DNA of 64,000 bases from Caldilineae bacterium (GTDB lineage: Bacteria > Chloroflexota > Anaerolineae > Epilineales > Epilineaceae): the NCBI GenBank assembly GCA_020634625.1, contig JACKBJ010000002.1, positions 1 through 64,000 of the forward strand, written 5' to 3'. The translations under genes and the position numbers were made by a program. Of this stretch, positions 8,384 to 16,635 are shown one piece after another; within the stretch, counting starts at the first letter, position 1; each line of letters opens with the position of its first letter. The notes below the pieces were generated by a model. It searched no databases. It was not told the origin of the DNA and saw only the letters and a list, made by a program, of their open reading frames with translations.

Positions 8384-9880
8384 TCACGGGCAGCCGCACT
8401 TCCAGACCACGCCGTTGAACAGCGGGTGGTAGGGCAGACCCGGGTTGCGCAGGCTCAGCCAGGTGCGCAGCGGGTTCAGCGGGCCGACGGCCAGGTTCGG
8501 GTTGCAGGCCAGGCCCCAGCCCGAGACGCCGGCGTTGTTGGCCAGCGCGTCGTTGAGGACGCCCACCGGCACCTTGCTCTTGGCCAGGTCACAGACCTGA
8601 CCCACGGCCGCCGTCGGGACCGCCGTCGGCGGGGTGGTCGTGCCGCCGCCGCCCGGCGTCGTCGGCACGGCCGTCGGCTGCTCGCTGGTCGGCACCGGCG
8701 TCGGCGCCGCGCCGCAGACCAGGGCGTTGGTGGTGCGAACGACCGTCTGCGGGCGGGAGGCGTCGCCGTTGAACTTCTTGCGGCCCAGGGTGTAGATGGC
8801 GGCGTTGTGCATGCCGTCCCACTCCATGGCGCCGGCCACGCGGTCCTGCAGCGTCGTCTTGAGGTCGACCCAGGCCGGGGTGGCCTGAGTCAGGTCCAGC
8901 GCGTAGGTCTTGGTCTCGGTCGACTCGTTGCGGCCGAGGAAGCCCTGGCTGGCGCCGCCGTAGACGATCATCCAGTTGTTGACGGTGTCGTAGGCCGCGC
9001 TGTGGAAGAAGACCGTCGGGCCGCTGCCGCTGGTCGAGACGTTGGTGAACTTGGCCTTGCTCGGATCGGGATCCGAGACGTCCAGGGCCTGCAGGTTCTT
9101 GTTGCCGCGGCTGATGTCGTTCGTGCCGCCGTAGAGCAGGATGCGCTTGTTGGCCGAGTCGTAGACCGCCGTGTGGCCGTAGTTCGAGACGTTGCCGCCC
9201 GAGAGGGTGTTGACCATCGGCGCGCCGCTCATCGCATCGAAGCTGATGTACTGCGTGGAGATGCTGCGGGCCTGGCAGGTCGAACCCGTCAGGACGTCGG
9301 TCAGCGAGCACTGCGAGATGCCGCCGATGACCCAGATCGCGTCCTGCTCGGGCACGTAGGTGGCCGTGGCGAAGAAGCGGTCGGCGACGCTGAGCTGGAG
9401 CTTCTCCCAGCTGCCGGTCTTGGTGTTGTAGCGCTGGACGTCGCCGACGGCCTGGCCCTTGGCCGGGTCGCCCACGCCGCCGATGAAGTAGGCGGCCGAG
9501 TCGTCGGCGCCCGCGCCCTTGGCGCGGTAGGCGCCCGCGGCGGCGATGCGGTCCTGCGCGCCGCCGGCCGCGACGCGGCTATGGCGCGCGCTCAGGTTGG
9601 TGCCCGAGAGGTCGGCCTTCTCGACCGTGCTCTGGGCTTCGAAGCTGCCGTTCACGCCGCCGTAGATGTACATGACATGGCTGTCGCTGTCCATCGCCGA
9701 GGCCGAGTGGAAGAGCTCGCTCGAGGCGTTGCCGACCTGCTCCCAGGCGCAGGTCAAGCCCTGCTGCGCCGGCGCGGCCTGCGAGGTCTGGGCGCCGCCG
9801 ACCAGGCCGAAGGCCAGACCGGTGAGCGCGGCGGTGGCCGCGACGAGCGGCCAATTGCGGGTTGAGAACTTAAGATTCAC
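8384..9880 (-). CDS. secreted Kelch-like beta-propeller protein
   Basis: The 498-aa exported protein starts at GTG 9880 behind a strong AAGGAG site (about 9889-9896). Residues 1-36 form a signal peptide ending ASQA-like (SQAAPAQ). Residues 45-385 contain repeated Kelch/galactose-oxidase-like blades with the double-Gly hallmark (MYIYGGVNG, YFIGGVGD, IWVIGGIS, ILLYGGTND, MIVYGGASQ). A low-complexity Pro/Thr linker (about 395-430) leads to a small carboxy-terminal domain with four cysteines, ending WKCGCP. A surface or extracellular binding function is likely, but the ligand is unknown. It stands alone, convergent with the BTAD regulator and divergent from the ADP-ribosylglycohydrolase gene. Confidence 0.8.
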   Translation of the reverse strand: MNLKFSTRNWPLVAATAALTGLAFGLVGGAQTSQAAPAQQGLTCAWEQVGNASSELFHSASAMDSDSHVMYIYGGVNGSFEAQSTVEKADLSGTNLSARHSRVAAGGAQDRIAAAGAYRAKGAGADDSAAYFIGGVGDPAKGQAVGDVQRYNTKTGSWEKLQLSVADRFFATATYVPEQDAIWVIGGISQCSLTDVLTGSTCQARSISTQYISFDAMSGAPMVNTLSGGNVSNYGHTAVYDSANKRILLYGGTNDISRGNKNLQALDVSDPDPSKAKFTNVSTSGSGPTVFFHSAAYDTVNNWMIVYGGASQGFLGRNESTETKTYALDLTQATPAWVDLKTTLQDRVAGAMEWDGMHNAAIYTLGRKKFNGDASRPQTVVRTTNALVCGAAPTPVPTSEQPTAVPTTPGGGGTTTPPTAVPTAAVGQVCDLAKSKVPVGVLNDALANNAGVSGWGLACNPNLAVGPLNPLRTWLSLRNPGLPYHPLFNGVVWKCGCP

Positions 9881-10166
9881 GTGGTCGCCTCTCCTTCAGT
9901 GAGGTAGTCCGGTGCGGGGAGCACGACCGGGCGGAGGGGGCATTCGGGTTCGAACTTTGCGCAAGCCTCGAACCCGAGAGTCGCCACCGCTGCGGTAGTG
10001 CGCCCGTAGTGACACACGAGGGTTACACGGCTAGCGGCGGACGCGCCGCGAAGCTGACGGCTCCATGTACCCCCTGTCCAAGCGCACGATGCGCTTTCCC
10101 AACGAGCAATCATACTCATGTGCGGCCGGACGGCAACGTCGGATCGTCCTGCGCCCCGGCCCGGCG

Positions 10167-10172
10167 TATAAT
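10167..10172 (+). promoter_or_regulatory. TATAAT -10 box of a leaderless transcript
   Basis: A perfect TATAAT lies 6 nt before the ATG at 10179. Transcription would start at or next to the start codon, and no Shine-Dalgarno sequence is present. No good -35 is visible. The remaining ~290 bp of this divergent gap (9881-10178) shows only the Kelch gene's ribosome site. Confidence 0.65.
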
Positions 10173-10178
10173 CCAGCC

Positions 10179-11294
10179 ATGGCCACCAACACCCAGACCC
10201 TCGAGCGGCTCTTCGCCGCGGGCGACATCGACATCGCCCGGGGCGCGCTCTTCGACCGCGTCCCGGGATCGCTCGGCGGCGGCCCGGAAGGCGGCCCCGA
10301 CTTCGACCGGGTCGAGGGCATGCTGCTGGGCCTGGCCATCGGCGACGCGCTGGGCCGGCCGACCGAGGCCCAGCTGCCCGAGCGCCGCGCCGCCGCGCAC
10401 GGCGAGCTGCGCGACTACCTGCCGACGCGGCACTCCGACGGCCTGCCCATCGGCCTGCCCTCGGACGATTCCCAGATGGCCTTCTGGACCCTGGAGCAGC
10501 TGATCGAGAGCGGCCGCTTGCGGCCCGAGCGCCTGGCCCGGCTCTTTGCCACCGAGACGATCTACGGCATCGGCAAGAGCGTGCTGCAGTTCGTCCACCA
10601 TGCCCGCAGCGGGGGCGTGCCCTGGTACCGCTGTGGCGTCAAGTCGGCCGGCAACGGCGCCCTGATGCGCATCGCGCCGGTCCTGGTGCCCCATCTGCGC
10701 GAAGGCACGACCGAGCTCTGGGTCGACACCGCCCTGGCGGCCATGCTGACCCACAACGATTCGGCCTCGATCGCCAGCTGCCTGGCCTTCGTCGACATCC
10801 TGCGCCAGCTGATGGCGATGGACGCGCCGCCGCCGGCCGACTGGTGGCCGGCCACCTGGATCGCGGCCACCCGCGACCTCGAGGTCGACCCGACCTACGA
10901 GTCGCGGGCCCCGCACTACGCCGACTTCCAGGGCCCGCTCTGGCGCTTCGTCGAACGCGCCATCGCCGAGGCCGAAGCGGAGTCCTGGTCGACCCTCGAG
11001 GCCTGCAACGCCTGGTACTCGGGCGCCTACCTGCTCGAGACCGTGCCCTCGGCGCTGTACATCCTCATGCGCCACGCCGACGATCCGGAGGAGGCCATCG
11101 TGCGCGCGGTCAACGACAGCCGCGACAACGACACCACCGCGGCCATCGTCGGCGCCGCCGTCGGGGCCCTGCATGGGCACGACGCCCTGCCCGAGCGCTG
11201 GCTCCAGGGCTTGACGGGGCGCACCCGTCGGGACGACGACGGGCACATGTTCGCGTTGCTGGCCGAGGCCGGCCGGATCTTCGGCGATGGCTGA
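10179..11294 (+). CDS. ADP-ribosylglycohydrolase family protein
   Basis: The 371-aa cytoplasmic protein of the ADP-ribosylglycohydrolase/DraG fold would remove ADP-ribose from proteins or small molecules using two Mg ions. The metal-binding motifs are present: GLAIGDALGRPTE near the start, PSDDSQM (the (S/T)DD motif), and NDSRDNDTTAAIVGAAVGA near the end with the Asp-x-Asp-Thr signature. A ~30-residue lead precedes the fold. The ATG at 10179 is supported by the TATAAT six bases upstream. Its last 8 nt overlap the start of the carotenoid desaturase gene, so the two are translationally coupled and in one operon. Why an ADP-ribose hydrolase should head a carotenoid operon is unclear. Substrate specificity cannot be read from sequence. 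Confidence 0.85.
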   Translation: MATNTQTLERLFAAGDIDIARGALFDRVPGSLGGGPEGGPDFDRVEGMLLGLAIGDALGRPTEAQLPERRAAAHGELRDYLPTRHSDGLPIGLPSDDSQMAFWTLEQLIESGRLRPERLARLFATETIYGIGKSVLQFVHHARSGGVPWYRCGVKSAGNGALMRIAPVLVPHLREGTTELWVDTALAAMLTHNDSASIASCLAFVDILRQLMAMDAPPPADWWPATWIAATRDLEVDPTYESRAPHYADFQGPLWRFVERAIAEAEAESWSTLEACNAWYSGAYLLETVPSALYILMRHADDPEEAIVRAVNDSRDNDTTAAIVGAAVGALHGHDALPERWLQGLTGRTRRDDDGHMFALLAEAGRIFGDG

Positions 11295-12801
11295 GCCGGG
11301 CGGGCCCCTGTCCGGCCGCGAGGCCATCGTCGTCGGCGGCGGCTTCGGCGGCCTGTCGACGGCCTGCTACCTGGCCCGCGACGGCGCGCGGGTGACCCTG
11401 CTCGAGAAGAACGAGCAGGTCGGCGGCCGCGCCAGCCGGCTGTCCCAGGACGGCTTCGTCTTCGACATGGGGCCCAGCTGGTACCTGATGCCCGACGCCT
11501 TCGAGCGCTTCTTCGGCCACTTCGGCAAGACGCCGGAGGACTACTACCGCCTGACACGGCTCGACCCGCATTACCGCATCTGCTTCAAGGGCGCCGAGAC
11601 CCTGGACATCAACGGCGATCGCGCCGCCATGCGCCGGCTCTTCGAGCGCTACGAGCCGGGCGCCGGCGCGGCCCTCGACCGCTACCTGGCCAAGAGCCGG
11701 GACACCTACGAGCGGGCCATGCCCGGCTTCGTCTATACCGACCGGCCGCGGCTGCGCGACTTCCTGACGCTCGAGGTGGCCCGGCAATCGCGCGGCCTGG
11801 CGCTGCTGGGCACCATGGACCGCCTGGTGGCGCGCTACTTCCAGCATCCCAAGCTGCGTCAGATCATCGAGTACAGCCTGGTCTTCCTGGGCGGCTCGCC
11901 CCGGAACACGCCGGCGCTGTACCACCTGATGGGCCACGTCGACTTCAACCTGGGCGTCTACTATCCCCAGGGCGGCATCGGGGCGGTGATCGACGCGCTG
12001 GTGGCGCTGGCGACCGAGCTGGGCGTGCGGATCGAGACCGACCGGCCGGTCACGGCCATCCGGCCGGTCGAGCCCTCCGGGGCGACCGGCCCGCGCCTGC
12101 GCGTGACCACGGCCGACGGCGACGCCCGCGAGGCCGACATCGTGGTCAGCAACGCCGACTACCGCTTCACCGAGGAGCAGCTGCTGGCGCCGGAGCACCG
12201 GCAGCACGGCGCGCGCTACTGGCGCGGCCGAACCTGGGCGCCCTCGGCCTTCCTGCTCTACCTGGGCGTCACGGGCGAGGTCCCCGAGCTGGCGCACCAC
12301 ACCCTGGTGCTGCCCGAAAGCTGGGATGCGCACTTCGCGGACATCTTCGACCGGCCGGCCTGGCCCGAAGACCCGGCCTACTACCTGTGCGTGCCCTCCC
12401 AGACCGATCCCGGCGTGGCGCCGGCGGGGCACAGCAACCTCTTCGTGCTGGTGCCCATCGCCGCCGGCCTCGAGGACGGGCCGGAGACCCGCGCGCGCTA
12501 CCGCGCGCAGATCCTGGACGACATCGCGCGCAACACGGGCGCCGATCTGCGCGACCGGATCGTCTTCGAGCGCAGCTTCTCGGTGGCCGACTTCGCCGCG
12601 CGCTACCACGCGGCCGAGGGCTCGGCGCTGGGCCTGGCGCATACCCTGGCCCAGAGCGCCTTCGCGCGGCCCGGCCGGCGTTCCAGGAAGCTGCCGGGCC
12701 TCTACTTCGCCGGCAGCTACACCACGCCCGGCATCGGCATGCCGATGTGCTTGATCTCGGGCGAGCATACGGCTCGGGCCGTGGTCGAGGACCTGGCCTG
12801 A
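11287..12801 (+). CDS. crtD: CrtI-family carotenoid desaturase, probable CrtD (3,4-desaturase)
   Basis: The 504-aa FAD-dependent desaturase has a dinucleotide-binding motif at about residues 15-40 (VVGGGFGGLSTACYLARDG...EKNEQVGGRAS), followed by FDMGPSWYLMPD. The family carboxy-terminal signature reads GLYFAGSYTTPGIGMPMCLI. Members introduce double bonds into acyclic carotenoids at the membrane. The gene starts inside the ADP-ribosylglycohydrolase gene and ends TGATG with the next one. Because a second, more typical CrtI lies at 16636 and this copy precedes a LyeJ-like elongase and CruF, the CrtD role (3,4-desaturation of C50 or hydrated intermediates) is inferred. It could instead be the phytoene desaturase. 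The family is certain; the exact reaction is not. Confidence 0.85.
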   Translation: MAEPGGPLSGREAIVVGGGFGGLSTACYLARDGARVTLLEKNEQVGGRASRLSQDGFVFDMGPSWYLMPDAFERFFGHFGKTPEDYYRLTRLDPHYRICFKGAETLDINGDRAAMRRLFERYEPGAGAALDRYLAKSRDTYERAMPGFVYTDRPRLRDFLTLEVARQSRGLALLGTMDRLVARYFQHPKLRQIIEYSLVFLGGSPRNTPALYHLMGHVDFNLGVYYPQGGIGAVIDALVALATELGVRIETDRPVTAIRPVEPSGATGPRLRVTTADGDAREADIVVSNADYRFTEEQLLAPEHRQHGARYWRGRTWAPSAFLLYLGVTGEVPELAHHTLVLPESWDAHFADIFDRPAWPEDPAYYLCVPSQTDPGVAPAGHSNLFVLVPIAAGLEDGPETRARYRAQILDDIARNTGADLRDRIVFERSFSVADFAARYHAAEGSALGLAHTLAQSAFARPGRRSRKLPGLYFAGSYTTPGIGMPMCLISGEHTARAVVEDLA

Positions 12802-13646
12802 TGCCCGCAGCCCCGGCCCTGCGCTACCTGCTCAAGCTCTCGCGGCCGCGCTTCTGGCTCTATCTGGCCGGTCCGGTGCTGGTCGCGGCCGCCTACGCGG
12901 CGAGCCGGCCGGCCGACCTGGCTGCCTGGCGGCTCTGGCTGCTCTTCGCCTACGCCCTGCTGCCGGCCAACCTCCTGGTCTACGGCGTCAACGACGTCTT
13001 CGACGCCGAGATCGACGCGCACAACCCCAAGAAGCAGGCGCGCGAGGCGCGCTTCGGCGGCCAGCCCGCCGTCTGGTGGGCCCTCGGCCTGAGCGCCCTG
13101 GCCAGCCTGGCCGCCCTGGCGGCGCTGCCGCCGCCGGCGCGGCCCTGGCTGCTGGGCTTCGTGTTCCTGGCCATCTTCTACAGCGCCCCGCCGCTGCGCT
13201 TCAAGACCCGGCCGCTCCTTGACTCGCTGTCCAACGGGCTCTACGTCCTGCCCGGCCTGGCCGCCTACGTGCTGCTGGCCGGAGCGGCGCCGCCGACGGC
13301 CGCCATCGTCGGCGGCTGGCTGTGGACGATGGCCATGCACAGCTTCTCGGCCATTCCCGACATCGCACCCGATCGGGCGGCCGGCATCCAGACCACCGCC
13401 ACCTGGCTGGGCGCCGGCCGGACCTACGCCTACTGCGGTCTGTGCTGGCTCGGATCGGCGCTGGCCTTCGCCGCGATCCACCCGGCGCTGGGCTGGCTGC
13501 TGGGCGTCTACCCGGCCCTGGTGGCCTGGATCGCCCTGCGCGGCATCGACGTCGAGCGCGCCTACTGGTGGTTTCCGGCCATCAACACGCTGCTGGGCAT
13601 GGCGCTGACCTTGGGCGGGCTCGGACGGCTCGTCGGCGGCGCCTGA
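12801..13646 (+). CDS. lyeJ: UbiA-family prenyltransferase, probable lycopene elongase/hydratase (LyeJ-like)
   Basis: The 281-aa polytopic membrane enzyme has the first Asp-rich motif at residues 64-72 (NDVFDAEID), followed directly by AHNPKK, and the second at about 186-195 (DIAPDRAAG) with IQTTATWLG after it. The 'ND..D...D..NPKK' and 'D..PDR.AGI.TTAT.LG' forms resemble lycopene elongases of haloarchaea and C50-carotenoid bacteria rather than UbiA or chlorophyll synthase. The enzyme would add two C5 units (from DMAPP) to lycopene, giving a C50 skeleton. The start overlaps the previous stop as TGATG, and a CruF gene follows. About eight membrane helices are visible. Substrate assignment is from motif and neighbours. 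Confidence 0.8.
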   Translation: MPAAPALRYLLKLSRPRFWLYLAGPVLVAAAYAASRPADLAAWRLWLLFAYALLPANLLVYGVNDVFDAEIDAHNPKKQAREARFGGQPAVWWALGLSALASLAALAALPPPARPWLLGFVFLAIFYSAPPLRFKTRPLLDSLSNGLYVLPGLAAYVLLAGAAPPTAAIVGGWLWTMAMHSFSAIPDIAPDRAAGIQTTATWLGAGRTYAYCGLCWLGSALAFAAIHPALGWLLGVYPALVAWIALRGIDVERAYWWFPAINTLLGMALTLGGLGRLVGGA

Positions 13647-13689
13647 TGCCCTGTCCCGTTCGCGTGGACGGTCGACCCCTGGGGGGAGG

Positions 13690-14514
13690 ATGAGCATCGA
13701 TCGCCTGGAGGCCTGGCTGCGCCGCAAGCGCTGGACCGTGGCGCTCTTCGTGCCGCTGGTCGGCGTGGCCGGCTTCGCACTGCGCCGCTGGCTGGGCGAG
13801 GGACCCTGGTCGAGCGCCCTGGGCTGGCCGCCGCTGCTGATCCTGGTCAACGGCGTGATGGCGCTGCCGCTGGCCTTCGGGCTGCGCGGGCTCTGGGGCC
13901 GGCGCGGCCTGGCCGCTCTGGCCGCTCTGGCGCTCTTCAGCTGGCTGATCGAGAGCCTGGGCGTGGCCACCGGCTGGCCCTACGGCCGCTTCGCCTATGC
14001 GATCGGCCTGGAGCCCCTGCTCTTTGGCCTGGTCCCGCTGGCGCTGCCGCTGTTCTGGGTGCCGATGGTGCTCGACGCCTGGCTGCTGGCGGTGGCCGGC
14101 ACGGCCGGGCTGAGCGGGCGAGGCCGGGTCGGCGCCTGGGCCCCCTGGCTGGCCGCGCCGATCCTGCTGGTGCTGCTGGACGGGATCATGGACCCGGGCG
14201 CGGTGGCGCTGGGCTTCTGGGCCTGGGAACGGCCGGGGCCCTGGTATGGCGTGCCCTGGATCAACTTCGGAGGCTGGCTGATCAGCGGCACGGTGGGGAT
14301 CTCGCTGGCAGCCTGGGCGCTGCCGGCGTGGCGGGTCCGGTCGCGCCTCGCCGCGGACGGACTGGCCTGGGGGACGCTCTTGGCCTTCCTGGCCTTCTGG
14401 GGGCCGATCAACGGCCTGCATGGGCAGCTCTGGCCGGCGCTTGCCGCCGGCCTGCTCGGGCTGCGCGTGCTGGGGCTCTACGCACGAGGAATCGGCTCAG
14501 GCAGCCAGGTTTGA
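13690..14514 (+). CDS. cruF: CruF/DUF422 carotenoid hydratase
   Basis: The 274-aa protein of the CruF/DUF422 (carotenoid biosynthesis) family has about seven membrane segments. The family signatures are GVATGWPYGRFAYA and DPGAVALGFWAWER, followed by PWYGVPWINFGGWL. CruF hydrates the psi ends of carotenoids (1,2-hydration), and in haloarchaea converts bisanhydrobacterioruberin to bacterioruberin. It follows the LyeJ-like gene after 43 bp; a GGGGGAGGATG site precedes the ATG. With CrtD and LyeJ it completes the three enzymes described for bacterioruberin formation. It is the last gene of this operon. Confidence 0.85.
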   Translation: MSIDRLEAWLRRKRWTVALFVPLVGVAGFALRRWLGEGPWSSALGWPPLLILVNGVMALPLAFGLRGLWGRRGLAALAALALFSWLIESLGVATGWPYGRFAYAIGLEPLLFGLVPLALPLFWVPMVLDAWLLAVAGTAGLSGRGRVGAWAPWLAAPILLVLLDGIMDPGAVALGFWAWERPGPWYGVPWINFGGWLISGTVGISLAAWALPAWRVRSRLAADGLAWGTLLAFLAFWGPINGLHGQLWPALAAGLLGLRVLGLYARGIGSGSQV

Positions 14515-14556
14515 ACCTTTAATTGCTGCAATTCGGCCTGCGCGTCACCGATATTT

Positions 14557-14580
14557 CGTTCAATGAGTTGCATTCGAACG
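14557..14580. promoter_or_regulatory. imperfect inverted repeat overlapping the carH -35, possible operator
   Basis: CGTTCAATG and CATTCGAACG form an imperfect inverted repeat around the -35 hexamer of the CarH-like gene. A second small repeat (AATTGC-T-GCAATT, 14521-14533) lies upstream. Position over the promoter fits autoregulation by the B12-dependent repressor. No site comparison was possible. Confidence 0.4.
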
Positions 14581-14597
14581 GATTTGTGTGGTATGCT
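14568..14597 (+). promoter_or_regulatory. promoter of carH-crtB-crtI, leaderless
   Basis: TTGCAT (14568-14573), an 18-bp spacer and TATGCT (14592-14597), six bases before ATG 14604. Transcription is predicted to start at the A of the start codon. Confidence 0.7.
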
Positions 14598-14603
14598 CCC
14601 GGC

Positions 14604-15596
14604 ATGCACGACTTCCTCGAGACCCCCTACCCCCTCCATCCGGCGCCCGTTCACGCCGACCGGCTGGTCACCACCCGCCAGGCCGCCGAGATCTGCGGCG
14701 TCCACGCCTCGACCGTCAAGCGCTGGTGCGACGCGGGCGAGCTGGTCTGCGAGCATACGCCGGGCGGGCATCGCCGCATCGACTTGGACGTCCTGCTCGC
14801 GTTTGCCGTTCATCAGGGCGTCGCGACCGATCTGGACCCCTTCGGCCCGCACGCGGCGGCCGTCTGGATCGCCAGCCGCGCGGCCGTCGGAGCGCGGCGG
14901 CTCGATCCGGTCGTCGAGCTCTGGCTGGGCTGGCTCTTGCGCGACGAGCCCGCCTACCTGGCCCCCACGATGGGCTACCTGCTGCGGGCGGGCCTGCCCC
15001 TGACCACGCTCTTCGACGCGGGCATCATGACCCTGCTGCAGCAGGTCGGTGCGGCCTGGTATGCCGGCACGCTGCGCATCGGCGACGAGCATCGCGTCAC
15101 CGAGCAGGTGAAGGACGCCCTGCACGCGCTGCGTCTGCAGCTGGCTCCGGCGCGGTCCGCCCAGGCGGCCGACGATCGCGTGGCCATCGTCGCCTCGGCG
15201 CCCGGCAACCGGCATCACCTGGGCGCCTTCATGGCGCGGATCCTGCTCGAGGCGCGGGGCTGGAGCGTTCGCTTCCTCGGCGCCGACCTGCCGGCCGACG
15301 AGCTGGCGGCGCAGCAGCGCAGCGCGGGCGCCTGCCTGGTCTGCGTCTCCTTCAGCACGCCCCAGACCCTGGCCGACGCCCGCCGCCTGGCGCAGATCCT
15401 GGCGGACGAGTCGCGCAAGGGCCAGGCCTTCCACCTCGTGCTGGGCGGCAACGCGCTGCCGCCCGAGGCCGCCGCGATCGAAGCGCCGGGCCTGGCGAGC
15501 TGCCGGGCCCTGCCCAGCATGGCGGCCTTCGAAGCCTGGCTCGAGCAGCAGTTCCCCGGGCCCCGGCCCGAGCCCATGCGAGGAGGTCGTCGATGA
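14604..15596 (+). CDS. carH: CarH/LitR-type B12-dependent photoreceptor transcriptional repressor
   Basis: The 330-aa protein has an amino-terminal MerR/BldC-type helix-turn-helix (about 21-70, with STVKRWCDAGEL and the wing TPGGHRR). A four-helix bundle (about 85-180) and a cobalamin-binding Rossmann domain (about 190-310) follow. Residues known to matter in CarH are present: Trp152 and the Glu162-His163 pair (W-x9-EH), and the lower axial histidine His204 in GNRHHLG. In the family, adenosylcobalamin assembles a dark tetramer that represses carotenoid genes, and light breaks the Co-C bond and releases DNA. The gene precedes crtB with an ATGA overlap, so it lies in the operon it probably controls. 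The ATG at 14604 fits the promoter at 14568-14597. Confidence 0.9.
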   Translation: MHDFLETPYPLHPAPVHADRLVTTRQAAEICGVHASTVKRWCDAGELVCEHTPGGHRRIDLDVLLAFAVHQGVATDLDPFGPHAAAVWIASRAAVGARRLDPVVELWLGWLLRDEPAYLAPTMGYLLRAGLPLTTLFDAGIMTLLQQVGAAWYAGTLRIGDEHRVTEQVKDALHALRLQLAPARSAQAADDRVAIVASAPGNRHHLGAFMARILLEARGWSVRFLGADLPADELAAQQRSAGACLVCVSFSTPQTLADARRLAQILADESRKGQAFHLVLGGNALPPEAAAIEAPGLASCRALPSMAAFEAWLEQQFPGPRPEPMRGGRR

Positions 15597-16597
15597 ACCC
15601 GCTTCCGTCCCCGGTCCAGCCGCTCCCGGCCTCGCTGGCCGACTCCGACCTGGCCCGCTTCATCGCCGAAGCCGAGCGTGCGCCCGAGGCCTACTTCGCC
15701 CTCAACTCGCGCTCGTTCTCCTTTGCCGCCCGGCTCTTCCCGGACGCGGCACGGCAGGCCGTCACCCGCATCTATGCCTTCTGCCGGACCACCGACGACC
15801 TGGTCGACGCGCGCATGAAGGCCGGCGATCCCGAGGCGGCCGCGGCCCAGCTGGACATCTGGGAAGCCCTGGCCCGCGAGGCCTGGCAGGGCCGGGCGAC
15901 CGGCATCGGCTTCCTCGACCAGGTCATGGCCGAGTCGGCCGAGGCCGGGGTGCCCTTCGAGCTGATCGCCGACCTGATCGCCGGCGTGCGCACCGACATC
16001 GGCGCGGTCGAGGTCGAGAGCTTCGAGGATCTGCGCCGCTACTGCTACTGCGTCGCCTCGGTCATCGGCATCTGGATGACCCGGCTCTTCGGGGTGCGCG
16101 AGCCCTGGCTGATCGAGCGGGCCGAGATGCTGGGCTATGCCCTGCAGCTGACCAACATCCTGCGCGACGTCGGCGAGGACCTGGCGATGGACCGGATCTA
16201 CCTGCCGCGCGAGGCCCTGACGCGCCACGGTCTGACGCGGCGCGATCTGGAGGCGATGGCCGCCGGCGCCCCGATCACGAGCGCCTACCGCGGGCTGATG
16301 GAGGAGATGATGGCCACGGCGGAGCACTGCTATGACCTGGCCTTCGAGGCGATGCCCTATTTGCCGGCCTTCTACGCCCGTCCGGTGGCCGCCGCGGCCG
16401 AGATCTACCGGGGCATCCTGGGCGAGCTGCGGCGCAGCGGCTATGACAACTTCCGCCAGCGCGCGGTGACCGGCCGGCTGGCCAAGCCCCGCCTGGCGGC
16501 GCGCGGTCTGGCGCGGCTCTGGTGGCCGATGGCCCGCAACCGCCCGGCGGTCGAGCTGGACGCCCGGCCCCTGGGCGCCTTCACCAGCTTCCGTTGA
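15593..16597 (+). CDS. crtB: phytoene synthase
   Basis: The 334-aa trans-isoprenyl diphosphate synthase family enzyme condenses two geranylgeranyl diphosphates to phytoene, the first committed carotenoid step. The first Asp-rich motif is DDLVD at residues 68-72 and the second is in NILRDVGEDLAMDRIYLP (about 190-205); both bind Mg-diphosphate. LNSRSFSFAARLFP near the start is typical. It starts as ATGA over the carH stop, behind a GAGGAGG ribosome site. A CrtI desaturase follows 38 bp later. No GGPP synthase (crtE) is present in the window, so the substrate must come from elsewhere in the genome. Confidence 0.93.
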   Translation: MNPLPSPVQPLPASLADSDLARFIAEAERAPEAYFALNSRSFSFAARLFPDAARQAVTRIYAFCRTTDDLVDARMKAGDPEAAAAQLDIWEALAREAWQGRATGIGFLDQVMAESAEAGVPFELIADLIAGVRTDIGAVEVESFEDLRRYCYCVASVIGIWMTRLFGVREPWLIERAEMLGYALQLTNILRDVGEDLAMDRIYLPREALTRHGLTRRDLEAMAAGAPITSAYRGLMEEMMATAEHCYDLAFEAMPYLPAFYARPVAAAAEIYRGILGELRRSGYDNFRQRAVTGRLAKPRLAARGLARLWWPMARNRPAVELDARPLGAFTSFR

Positions 16598-16635
16598 CCT
16601 CCGAATCCAAGCCCGAAGCCTCGAAAGCCAGCGAG

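Noticed and set aside
8426..9865. 479-codon plus-strand open frame opposite the Kelch protein
   Set aside because: No signal peptide or domain, Arg/Val/Asp-rich shadow; the minus strand has a ribosome site, signal peptide and Kelch blades.
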